In this document: positions 14,563 to 22,351 of the stretch, one piece after another
Layout of the letters: every line of letters starts with the position of its first letter
Numbering within the stretch: the stretch's first letter is position 1
Assembly: GCA_016708435.1 (NCBI GenBank)
Contig: JADJFV010000019.1
Coordinates: forward strand, 1 to 25,145
DNA length: 25,145 bases
DNA from: Leptospiraceae bacterium
Lineage (GTDB): Bacteria > Spirochaetota > Leptospiria > Leptospirales > Leptospiraceae
Reading direction: 5' to 3'
The notes under the pieces: generated by a model
Seen by the model: the letters and a program-made list of their open reading frames with translations, nothing else
Database searches by the model: none
What the model was told of the DNA's origin: nothing
Translations under genes and position numbers: made by a program

Positions 14563-17337
14563 GATATTTTTTAAATTTGGAGGAAAGACAATGTATCTTT
14601 CAACAGACAACTCAGATAAACTAGACAAAATAATAAAACGATTTGAAGTATCTTTACGATCCTTTGTTGCAGATTCTTTAATTCAATTCATAAAATCTTC
14701 AACTGACCTAGAAAGGGAATTAGATATTTTGAATTCAAATATTGCTTCTAGTTCAATAATACTTTCGAATGAAATTAAATCAAAGATTGAAAAGAAAAAA
14801 AAAGAATCGAAAAAAGTATACTCTGCGATAGAGTATTCGTATAATTCTTACATTAATAGGACTGTAGCATCAGGAGAAGTGCCTTATATATCGGATTTAA
14901 TTGATTTCATTGTTTTCTTTATAAATACACGTTTTCAAAAATTTCTAGGCAAAAATTATTTTAAATCTCCCCAAGAGTTTTACTATTTAGCACAAAATTT
15001 TAAAAATATCAGAAACTATCTATCTCATCACGCTTCTAAGAATATTGATTTAAAAGAAGCAGAAGAAAGTATTAGATTTATAAGCATTTTAATGAATATA
15101 ATAGAAGATAAGTATTTTTGGTATTCGAGTGTAATTGAACTATTAGAATTTATTGATGATTTTTCAAAATCAATTACTGGGAACCCCTTACGCATTCATA
15201 ATCTTGATAATATTCCCTTTAAACATGGGAAAGTAATTTTTAGAGATAAAGAATTAAGAAAAATTAGTGATTCTTTATTAGGAAAACAAAATCAGTTGAG
15301 AACTTCTGATTCATTAGTAATTTTTGGATACGGAGGTGTTGGTAAGACGGCCTTAGTTATAGAATTTATCTATGACTTAATTAAGAGTATATTAGATAAA
15401 TCATTTAAAATGGAAATTGATTTTATTCTCTTCTTTACTGGCAAGGAAGAAATGTTGAAAGTAAAGGAAACTACAGGCGAATATTATGTGGAAAAGTTAA
15501 AACCGCAGATCAAAAGTTTTGATGAATTATTGAAAGGTATCTTCCGCTATCTTAAGATTCAAAATATCTCGCAATTAGAGAAAGATAATAAAAAAGGAAT
15601 AATAGTAGTAGATAATTTAGAAACATTACCAGACTCAGAAAAAGATAAAATAATTGAGTTTATTCGGTATGGAGTGCCAAGAAATATTAAATTTATTGTG
15701 ACCTCTAGAGAAGAAGAAAACTGTGAAGAAAGATTACATTTGCAAGAATTCAAAGAGGTTAACAATGGAGTTAAATTTATTGATGAATACATTGCTCAAA
15801 ATGATTTGTCATTATCACTAAATGATAACGAAAAAAATAATTTAATTAAAGCATCTCGAGGTAATACATTGATTATAGTGTTATCAGTGACTAGATTGAA
15901 TTTTGGTGTATCCAGCTTCACAGAGATCATAGGTGATTTAAATTCTAGTACCCAGAATATGGAGCAACTTGTTACCTTTATGTATGCAAATACTTTTGAA
16001 AGAACAATTAAATATTTGGAAAGTCAAGGTAAACCTGTTTCCAAAATATTAAAAGTTCTATCCTTGTACGATGAAGAAATGAATATACATGCCATTACGA
16101 CAATTACAGACGTTCAATATTCGCATGCTGAAGAAATTTGTAATATATTAGCAACAAGATTAATTGTAAATAAGAGATATGAAAATTTTTCTTTAAATGA
16201 GTTTGCTCAAAAATTTGTTTTTGTTTCACAAGATAATGATATCGAATCAGATACTTATAAAGTTAAAATTTCAGAATATAAAAATGCTATAAGAAAAAAG
16301 ATGGAATTAATCGCAAAGAAGAAAGAAAACCCAACATTGTTGAGTATTTTTGACGATTGGGCACCTACCACTGATACAGATTCATTGTGTATCGCAGAAG
16401 CGTTTAGTATGTATGACGGACAGGTTGCAGAACTAAGAAAGTTAAAAGGAAATAAAAATCAATTTAAAGAAGCACTAGATAGATTATCAAATGACTTTAC
16501 TAAAATCGAAGCGATGACAAATCATCCCTATATTAAATATCAGAAAGCGAGGCTTTTCAGAGAGGTCACTGAGAACTTGGAAAATGAAAGTGATTATAAT
16601 CAATTAATTGCAGAGTCATATTCTCATTGCGTTCATTCAGTAAATTTCTTTTATCAAAACATTAAAATCACCAAATCGTTTGCGTCCGTATTATGGATTT
16701 ATGGGAAATTTGTTAAAAAAGGATTAAATGATTTGAATAAATCTATTCAATTATTTGAAGAGTCAAGAAATATATTTTTAAAACTGAATTCTAGCAAAGA
16801 CAAATCTATCCCATTTGACGATGTTTATTATAAATTATTATCAGAGTTGGGTGATACATATCTAACTATTTACGAAAAAGAGAAAAATGATAAAAAGTTA
16901 AAACAGAAAATCTTATATATAATTACTGATTTAGAAATTCTGAAATCAAGAAGTGTCGGAGCATCGTTTGATTTTAATAAGTATATAATTAATTATAAGA
17001 ATAGAATAAGATGAAAGTCTCAGGTTGCTAATATTAAAAAACATCGCCTAACTGCGAGTATCCACTACGGAGGTGAACTATGTTCGGAAGCTGTTCACCT
17101 CCTTGCTCCAAGCCGGCTTAGTTGTATTAGCCACACTTTGTAGTATTTTTGTTGAACTCACGCAAGTCCAGTGCCTTCGTTCCGGTCACAAAACTTGCAA
17201 GAGAATAATGCAAGTTTTGCGCCCTACACTCAGTCACGGGACTTGCTAGTAGTTGGTCGGCTTGGAGACATGACTTTTAAACTCAAAAGGTGCTACCGCA
17301 CTTTCGAGTTTAAAAGTCACGTCAGATACGCTTAACG
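14557..17337 (+). mobile_element. Cassette C6 (HEPN/STAND NTPase gene)
   Basis: The start GTTAGGCGATATTTTTTAA pairs with the end at 17052 over 19 bases with one A-C mismatch. It carries a single large gene whose ATG lies 34 bases from the crossover point. Confidence 0.7.
14591..17014 (+). CDS. STAND/NB-ARC NTPase with N-terminal HEPN-like domain
   Basis: The 807-residue protein has three parts. Residues ~1-190 are helical and contain RNYLSH at 141-146, matching the R-x4-H RNase motif of HEPN domains. Residues ~220-480 form a STAND-type NTPase: Walker A GYGGVGKT at 246-253, Walker B IIVVDN around 337-342, and VTSR near 370-373. The C-terminal ~300 residues are helical with TPR-like pairs, a likely sensor. 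GGAGG ends seven bases before the ATG. This architecture fits Avs-like or NLR-like anti-phage proteins, in which target sensing drives oligomerisation and the N-terminal domain kills. The HEPN call rests on one motif and on the helical context. Confidence 0.75.
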   Translation: MYLSTDNSDKLDKIIKRFEVSLRSFVADSLIQFIKSSTDLERELDILNSNIASSSIILSNEIKSKIEKKKKESKKVYSAIEYSYNSYINRTVASGEVPYISDLIDFIVFFINTRFQKFLGKNYFKSPQEFYYLAQNFKNIRNYLSHHASKNIDLKEAEESIRFISILMNIIEDKYFWYSSVIELLEFIDDFSKSITGNPLRIHNLDNIPFKHGKVIFRDKELRKISDSLLGKQNQLRTSDSLVIFGYGGVGKTALVIEFIYDLIKSILDKSFKMEIDFILFFTGKEEMLKVKETTGEYYVEKLKPQIKSFDELLKGIFRYLKIQNISQLEKDNKKGIIVVDNLETLPDSEKDKIIEFIRYGVPRNIKFIVTSREEENCEERLHLQEFKEVNNGVKFIDEYIAQNDLSLSLNDNEKNNLIKASRGNTLIIVLSVTRLNFGVSSFTEIIGDLNSSTQNMEQLVTFMYANTFERTIKYLESQGKPVSKILKVLSLYDEEMNIHAITTITDVQYSHAEEICNILATRLIVNKRYENFSLNEFAQKFVFVSQDNDIESDTYKVKISEYKNAIRKKMELIAKKKENPTLLSIFDDWAPTTDTDSLCIAEAFSMYDGQVAELRKLKGNKNQFKEALDRLSNDFTKIEAMTNHPYIKYQKARLFREVTENLENESDYNQLIAESYSHCVHSVNFFYQNIKITKSFASVLWIYGKFVKKGLNDLNKSIQLFEESRNIFLKLNSSKDKSIPFDDVYYKLLSELGDTYLTIYEKEKNDKKLKQKILYIITDLEILKSRSVGASFDFNKYIINYKNRIR

Positions 17338-17343
17338 TTATGC
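17046..17343 (+). repeat. attC-like site 7, class A, 298 bp
   Basis: Outer cores are GCCTAAC (17046-17052) and GTTATGC (17337-17343). Hairpin 1 is GGAGGTGAAC/GTTCACCTCC. The last hairpin is GACTTTTAAACTC/GAGTTTAAAAGTC, a paired variant. The right inner box reads AGATACGC instead of GGATACTC, slightly off. Confidence 0.8.
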
Positions 17344-18194
17344 GGAATGACTCGGCTCTACTTTCTTTGCTTCATCGAAACAGATTGAAAGGGAAAGGAA
17401 TTAAGAGGCTGGTTTAAAATTTAACGCTGAACGGGTGGATTTGGAATCGTTTTAAGTAGAAACTGGACAGCAAGTGTGTTTTTGATTTATTAGTTTTAAG
17501 TTAAGACAGATTGGTTTTCTTAAATAGAATACAATTACTGGAAGGCTAAGAAGATATGTTGAGTTAGTATTTGTTTTCCGTATTCAAACAAAGAATAGAT
17601 AAACCCTGAGACTTGGTAGGTATAAAAAAGGTTAAGCCTCTACTGTGATTAGAAATAAAAAACCGATGTAAATACTTTTCTTTGTTTTTGTAATAAAAAA
17701 CTTTAATTGCGAAACTTGTTTTCGGGGTAATTAAGATTATCCCGTTCTAAAAATTCCTTATGACCGTTTTCATAAGTTGGCTTTATTGTTTCTTTGTCAT
17801 GCAGAAACTACGTAGAATAATATTTCAAGAATCGTTTTAACATAAAGGATTTTTAGTTGAAATTAATCGTCCTATTTGCATTCATAGGAATCGCACAGAA
17901 AATATTGGTGTTTTTAATTCGTATGTATGAAGAATTAAGAATAGTATTTGTCTGACTTAATCGTAGAAGTTCGAGTCAAACCGCATAACTGAGCGTGAGC
18001 CACTGCGAGAGTGAACAATGTTCGGATGCTGTTCACTCTCTTGCTCCGAGCCTGGCGATATTGTGATTGTTGGACTTTTCTGTTTTAATTGGGATAACGC
18101 ATATTACGCGCCACGAGAAGATGTGGCACGCAATATGCACCGTATACACTTGGCTCGGAGTCATGCTAGGAAGCACGACGGCTACGCTTATACG
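17338..18194 (+). mobile_element. Cassette C7, non-coding family member (diverged)
   Basis: Its body of about 645 bases is colinear with C8-C14 but clearly more diverged, by eye roughly 70-75% identical. Shared blocks include GATAAACCCTGAGACTTGGT, the GGGGTAAT...ATTATCCC hairpin near 17725 and the CCTATTTGCATTCATAGG block near 17871. The ends pair over 18 bases with two A-A mismatches. It is the first cassette in the window with a class B site. No ordinary gene is seen. Confidence 0.65.
17857..17955 (+). CDS. Possible 32-residue hydrophobic peptide in C7
   Basis: A TTG, seven bases after AAAGGA (17844-17849), opens a 32-codon frame starting LKLIVLFAFIGIAQK. It would span the membrane once. 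Frames of the same length exist in C9 (19591-19689) and C13 (24600-24698), but the frame is broken in C8 and C12 and lacks the ribosome site in the later copies. Conservation in this block also covers third codon positions, so it may be a DNA or RNA element. Low confidence. Confidence 0.2.
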   Translation: MKLIVLFAFIGIAQKILVFLIRMYEELRIVFV

Positions 18195-18200
18195 TTATGC
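17983..18200 (+). repeat. attC-like site 8, class B, 218 bp
   Basis: Outer cores are GCATAAC (17983-17989) and GTTATGC (18194-18200). The inner arm AGCGTGAGCC faces GGCTACGCT, leaving one unpaired base, reminiscent of the extrahelical base of attC sites. Hairpin 1 is GAGAGTGAAC/GTTCACTCTC. The stem CTCCGAGCC/GGCTCGGAG is perfect. A third hairpin GCATATTACGCGCCAC/GTGGCACGCAATATGC has two mismatches (A-C, C-A). The middle differs from class A, but the overall plan is the same. Confidence 0.75.
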
Positions 18201-19062
18201 GAAATGACTCGGCTATATTTCATTTGTTCAATCAAAACAGATTGAAAGGCAAGGAATTTTGAGGCTGGTTTAAAATTAAATGATGAACGGGCGAACGAGA
18301 GCAGATTTAGAATTGTTTTAAGTATCACTGGTCAGCAAATGTGGTTTGACTTTTTCGTTTTAAATTAAGTCTGATTTGTATTCTAAAATACAAGGAGATT
18401 CATTCAATAGTTAAGAAGTTAAGCTGAATTAGTTTTTGCTTTTCGTATTGAAACAAAAAATAGATAAACCCTGAGACTTGGTTCTTCTAAAAAAGGTTTT
18501 GACTTCTTTGTGATTAGGTTTAAAAAATCGAAGTAGGAAAACAGTTTATTGTTTCATAAAATAAAAAAATCACTTTGCCAGACTTCTTTTCGGGGTAAAT
18601 AAGGGTTATCCCGTTCTAAGTAATTATTTTATCGTGTTCATAATTTGGCTTTCTTGTTTCTCTGTTTTACAAAACTTTTGTTGGAAAATATTTTAAGAAT
18701 CGTAATTGCATAAATTATTTTTAGTTGATATTATTTGTCCTATTTGCATTCATAGGAATCGCACGGGATAAAAGGGTGTGTTGCATTCGAATTTTGAAGA
18801 ATTAAGTCTACTATTTGTCTGACTTTAATCGTATAATTCGAGTCATCCCGCATAACTTAGCATTGCCACTGCGAGAGAGTGAACTAGGTTCGGATGCTGT
18901 TCACTCTCTTGCTCCGAGCCTGGCGATATTGTTGTTGTCGGACTTTTTTGTTTTAAGAAGGATAACGCATATTACGCGCCACTTACTGATGTGTCACGCA
19001 ATATGCACAGTATACTTTTGGCTCGGAGTCATGCTAGGAAGCACGACGGCAACGCTGATACG
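18195..19062 (+). mobile_element. Cassette C8, non-coding family member
   Basis: Its ~655-base body is nearly identical to C9 (18201-18849 against 19069-19716). It has no ORF with a ribosome site; the 32-codon frame seen in C9 is broken by one missing T. The ends pair over 18 bases with two A-C mismatches. A conserved TATAAT at 18832-18837 lies just before the site but lacks a good -35 partner. Confidence 0.65.
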
Positions 19063-19068
19063 TTATGC
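18850..19068 (+). repeat. attC-like site 9, class B, 219 bp
   Basis: Outer cores are GCATAAC (18850-18856) and GTTATGC (19062-19068). TTGCC faces GGCAA as the inner arm. Hairpin 1 and the CTCCGAGCC stem are as in site 8. The ORF across it is a by-product. Confidence 0.75.
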
Positions 19069-19927
19069 GAAATGACTCGGCTATATTTCATTTGTTCAAT
19101 CAAAACAGATTGAAAGGTAAGGGATTATGAGGCTGGTTTAAAATTAAATGATGAACGGGTGGACGAGAGTGGATTTAGAATTGTTTTAAGTATCACTGGT
19201 CAGCTAATGTGGTTTGACTTTTTCGTTTTAAATTAAGGCTGATTTGTATTCTAAAATACAAGGAGATTCATTCAATAGTTAAGAAGTTAAGCTGAATTAG
19301 TTTTTGCTTTTCGTATTGAAACAAAAATAGATAAACCCTGAGACTTGGTTCTTCTAAAAAAGGTTTTGACTTCTTTGTGATTAGGTTTAAAAATCGAAGT
19401 AGGAAAACAGTTTATTGTTTCTTAAAATAAAAAAATCACTTTGCCAGACTTCTTTTCGGGGTAAATAAGGGTTATCCCGTTCTAAGTAATTAATTTATCG
19501 TGTTCATAATTTGGCTTTCTTGTTTCTTTGTTTTACAAAACTTTTGTTGGAAAATATTTTAAGAATCGTAATTGCATAAATTATTTTTAGTTGATATTAT
19601 TTGTCCTATTTGCATTCATAGGAATCGCACGGGATAAAAGGGTGTGTTGCATTCGAATTTTTGAAGAATTAAGTCTACTATTTGTCTGACTTTAATCGTA
19701 TAATTCGAGTCATCCCGCATAACTTAGCATTGCCACTGCGAGAGTGAACTAGGTTCGGATGCTGTTCACTCTCTTGCTCCGAGCCTGGCGATATTGTTGT
19801 TGTCGGACTTTTTTGTTTTAAGAAGGATAACGCATATTACGCGCCACTTACTGATGTGTCACGCAATATGCACAGTATACTTTTGGCTCGGAGTCATGCT
19901 AGGAAGCACGACGGCAACGCTGATACG
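19063..19927 (+). mobile_element. Cassette C9, non-coding family member
   Basis: It is almost identical to C8, with only scattered substitutions and single-base indels. No protein gene is supported. It lies directly before the coding cassette C10, which appears to have been inserted between C9 and C11. Confidence 0.65.
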
Positions 19928-19933
19928 TTAGAC
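19717..19933 (+). repeat. attC-like site 10, class B, 217 bp
   Basis: Outer cores are GCATAAC (19717-19723) and GTTAGAC (19927-19933). It is identical to site 9 up to GCTGATACG, then switches to TTAGACGGC, the start of C10. The switch marks the crossover point to within a few bases. Confidence 0.75.
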
Positions 19934-19996
19934 GGCATTTGCAGCAAATTTCAAGGTTTGCACAATGCCAAAGAAAATAAAATAAGAGAGGAAATT

Positions 19997-20854
19997 ATGA
20001 AATTGAAATGGATTCCAGTAATATTATTTGTATGTATCTCATGTAGTTCAGTCACTCAATATTCGTTTAACAATTTGAAAGCAGTAAAACCAGATCCCAG
20101 TCAGGAGCTTCAAATACTTGTCGGAAATGGTTCTGAAATTGGTAATGGAATAAACAATTTTTTTTATAAGAATGGAAAGGAAAATCCAATTACCCGTGGT
20201 GATCTTGATTCAAGAGGAATGGCAGTAGCTTTAAAAAATGAAACAATTATTTCCAATTCATCACCATTGCTAACCTACCTTTCATATTTCACACTTTGTT
20301 TATTACCTTGTGAGTATACGACAGTTTATGATCTAGATGTTGATTACATAAACTATACTACTAAAAGAGAGCCGAAACCAGGAAGTTTTGAATCAATAAT
20401 CAAAATTAAAAATGAAAAAGTTTTCCTCTCAGAGAAAATAAGATATTCGGTTTATTATCGAGGATTTTTTACAGAAGGATTGGACGAATCAAATAAAAAA
20501 GGAATAATACGCGGCTCAGGTATTAGCTATTCAAAAGATAGCAGTCCACTTTTACTTCATTTAGAGAATAACTATAAGACTGTAGTTGATAAAATAAATG
20601 AAGAGCGTAAAGAAGTTTTTGAGAAAGAGAAAGTAAATTTTGCAGCCATTGATAAAAAAAACTGTAAAGCATTGTATGAATTGCCTGTAAGCGAGGATAA
20701 TGAAGAACTTAAATCTATTAAAAATAAAACATCGGTAGAATGCGTTGATGCCAAACTTATAAAAATATTATCTCAAAAATATCCTTTTGCGAAATCGCAC
20801 TTGAGAAAAAAAGTTTTCTTTATTGCAAAAAAATTTAGAAATATCTTTCTATGA
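19997..20854 (+). CDS. Putative lipoprotein
   Basis: I start the gene at the ATG at 19997, six bases after AGAGG. The frame also runs upstream into the repeat, but that part is an artefact. The 285-residue product begins MKLKWIPVILFVCISCSS, a lipoprotein signal with likely lipidated Cys16 (or Cys13). It would sit on the inner or outer membrane facing away from the cytoplasm. A hydrophobic stretch (LLTYLSYFTLCLLPC) lies near residues 93-107. The end after SHLRKK looks wrong. Removing one A from the A7 run at 20806-20812 would join it to the ORF ending at 21149, giving about 384 residues. Family not recognised. Confidence 0.6.
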   Translation: MKLKWIPVILFVCISCSSVTQYSFNNLKAVKPDPSQELQILVGNGSEIGNGINNFFYKNGKENPITRGDLDSRGMAVALKNETIISNSSPLLTYLSYFTLCLLPCEYTTVYDLDVDYINYTTKREPKPGSFESIIKIKNEKVFLSEKIRYSVYYRGFFTEGLDESNKKGIIRGSGISYSKDSSPLLLHLENNYKTVVDKINEERKEVFEKEKVNFAAIDKKNCKALYELPVSEDNEELKSIKNKTSVECVDAKLIKILSQKYPFAKSHLRKKVFFIAKKFRNIFL

Positions 20855-21149
20855 TCTTTGGAATACGGTTATACTCGGAAAGAATTCAAAAACAGGATTT
20901 AAAATTAGCCAAGAGGATTTTAATCTAACACAACAAGGAAAAGACAAGTTGCGGCTAAAGGTAAAAACTCTAGATGGATCAACCATTGTATTTATATTTC
21001 AACCGAATGATAAAAATATAATTGTTACGAATATCGAAACAAAAGAACAGGTTGGTAATTGGGAGGAGACATTAGAACCAGTTCTAAAAAAATTTGCTGA
21101 ATGGCCTGCTCCAGAAAATTGGGATTGGGAATATTTGAATTTAAAATAA
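20823..21149 (+). CDS. Probable C-terminal part of the lipoprotein
   Basis: This 108-residue ORF (TTG start, no ribosome site) overlaps the lipoprotein end in another frame. The shifted frame upstream reads FSLLQKNLEISFYDLWNT, coherent with a continuing protein. It ends in a tryptophan-rich tail (AEWPAPENWDWEYLNL). I think it is the lipoprotein C-terminus after a one-base insertion. A separate overlapping gene is possible. Confidence 0.45.
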   Translation: MQKNLEISFYDLWNTVILGKNSKTGFKISQEDFNLTQQGKDKLRLKVKTLDGSTIVFIFQPNDKNIIVTNIETKEQVGNWEETLEPVLKKFAEWPAPENWDWEYLNLK

Positions 21150-21195
21150 ATACGCTTTAAGGCGGGACTATGAATAATTTTATAAGGAGAATAAT

Positions 21196-21744
21196 ATGAG
21201 TACAGATGATATAGGAAAAAAAATAACTCTTTTTCTGAGAGAAGGATTTTCAAGAGGAATTAAAGGCGTAAACATTGACCAATGGAGCGGAAAATGCGTG
21301 GCTGCCCCTAGAGAGAAAATAGGAGCAGTAATAGCAGATTATCTAGAATTAAAGAATGCATGCTTATATTTTTTATTACATTTTTCAGATGAAGAGTTGG
21401 AAGTGTACATAGGAGAAGCTGATGGATTTAATGAACGAATTGTTGTTCATAATAATTCTGAGAATAAAGATTGGTATGATACCTTCGTTGTTTTTTATAG
21501 TTCAGATACTTCCTTAACAAAAGCTCATATCCAATACTTAGAAAGTATTTGTGTAAGCGAAGCAAATAAAGCTCTAAAATCAAAAATTAAGAATCGCAAC
21601 AGCCCTCAATTACCATCAATACCAGAAGAAGACATTCCGGGTCTTTTAGTATTTTTTCGAAATATCAAAATCATCCTCCCACTGTTGGGGTATGAAATAT
21701 TTACTGAAGATTTAATTCTTTCTTCTAAAGCAGATAAAAAATAA
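21196..21744 (+). CDS. GIY-YIG nuclease family protein (N-terminal part)
   Basis: The 182-residue ORF contains a GIY-YIG-type domain. The first strand is ACLYFLL (residues 55-61), then VYIGEA (70-75), Arg81 and His85 in NERIVVH, and the catalytic Glu116 in AHIQYLES. The continuation NRNSPQLPSIPEED and LLPLLGYEIF matches the subgroup that carries a C-terminal DUF4357 domain. That domain follows at 21738-22007 in another frame. One A added to the A6 run at 21736-21741 restores it. TAAGGAG lies seven bases before the ATG. GIY-YIG enzymes cut DNA; this subgroup is often found in defence or mobile regions. Confidence 0.8.
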   Translation: MSTDDIGKKITLFLREGFSRGIKGVNIDQWSGKCVAAPREKIGAVIADYLELKNACLYFLLHFSDEELEVYIGEADGFNERIVVHNNSENKDWYDTFVVFYSSDTSLTKAHIQYLESICVSEANKALKSKIKNRNSPQLPSIPEEDIPGLLVFFRNIKIILPLLGYEIFTEDLILSSKADKK

Positions 21745-22007
21745 ATTACACTGGTCAAAGGTTTAATGCAAGTGCTATCTTGTTGGAAGATGGCTCTATT
21801 AAAGTATTAAAAGATTCGAAAATTTCAGATAATAATACTAATAACTTTGTGCAATCAAGCTATTCTAAATTGAGGAAAAAATTAATTGATGAGCATATTA
21901 TATCCGAAAGTAATATTTTTTTACAAGACTATATTTTTAATAGTAAAAGTGCCGCCGCTAGTGTAGTATCAGGGAATCAGGTTAATGGTAATTTGGTGTG
22001 GAAATAG
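21738..22007 (+). pseudogene. DUF4357 domain of the GIY-YIG protein (out of frame)
   Basis: It reads YTGQRFNASAILLEDGSIKV and onward to FNSKSAAASVVSGNQVNG with VWK at the end, the normal pattern of DUF4357. There is no start or ribosome site of its own. It is the C-terminal half of the gene at 21196, split by a single-base shift. If the shift is a sequencing error the gene is whole, about 270 residues. Confidence 0.75.
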
Positions 22008-22055
22008 TATAATATACAAACAGGTATAGCTCTTTAGTGCAGTTCTGCAAACGCC

Positions 22056-22351
22056 GTCTAACTGCGAGTATCCGCTAAGAGAGTGAACTATGTTTGGAAG
22101 CTGTTCACTCTCTTGCTCCGAGCCGGCTGATTGTTTAAGTGAAAATTTTTAGTTTATTTGGAAAGCTAATGCAAGTCCAGTGCCTTCACTACTGTCACGA
22201 AACTTGCAGAAAAGAGCAAGTTTGCGCGCCATCCGTTCAGTCACAGGACTTGCTAGTCATACGGGTGGCTCGGAGACATGACTTTGAAACTCAAAAGGTG
22301 CTACCGCACTTTCGAGTTTCAAAGTCACGTCGGATACTCTTAACGTTATGC
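22056..22351 (+). repeat. attC-like site 11, class A variant, 296 bp
   Basis: Outer cores are GTCTAAC (22056-22062) and GTTATGC (22345-22351). Hairpin 1 is AAGAGAGTGAAC/GTTCACTCTCTT. The CTCCGAGCC stem is of the class B type, but the GCAAGTCC arm and the GACTTTGAAACTC hairpin are class A. The inner hairpin has drifted (AAACTTGC...GCAAGTTT). This is the most diverged class A copy. Confidence 0.75.

Larger units (their letters stand above)
19928..22345 (+). mobile_element. Cassette C10 (lipoprotein and GIY-YIG genes)
   Basis: The start GTTAGACGGCATTTGCAG pairs with the end at 22062 over 18 bases with one A-C mismatch. It carries a class A-type site although its neighbours on both sides carry class B. 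This fits a cassette that arrived from elsewhere together with its own site. Confidence 0.7.

Noticed and set aside
18280..18321. 13-codon ORF (MMNGRTRADLELF) repeated in the non-coding cassettes
   Set aside because: No ribosome site; copies differ by amino-acid changes. Too short to support.
18832..18837. TATAAT just before sites 9, 10, 12, 13 and 14 as a promoter reading into the next cassette
   Set aside because: No -35 match at 16-18 bases and it is missing in C7; kept only as a note.
19856..19996. Upstream 47 codons of the lipoprotein frame
   Set aside because: They lie inside site 10 and its cassette leader. The ATG at 19997 has a ribosome site and begins a proper signal peptide.
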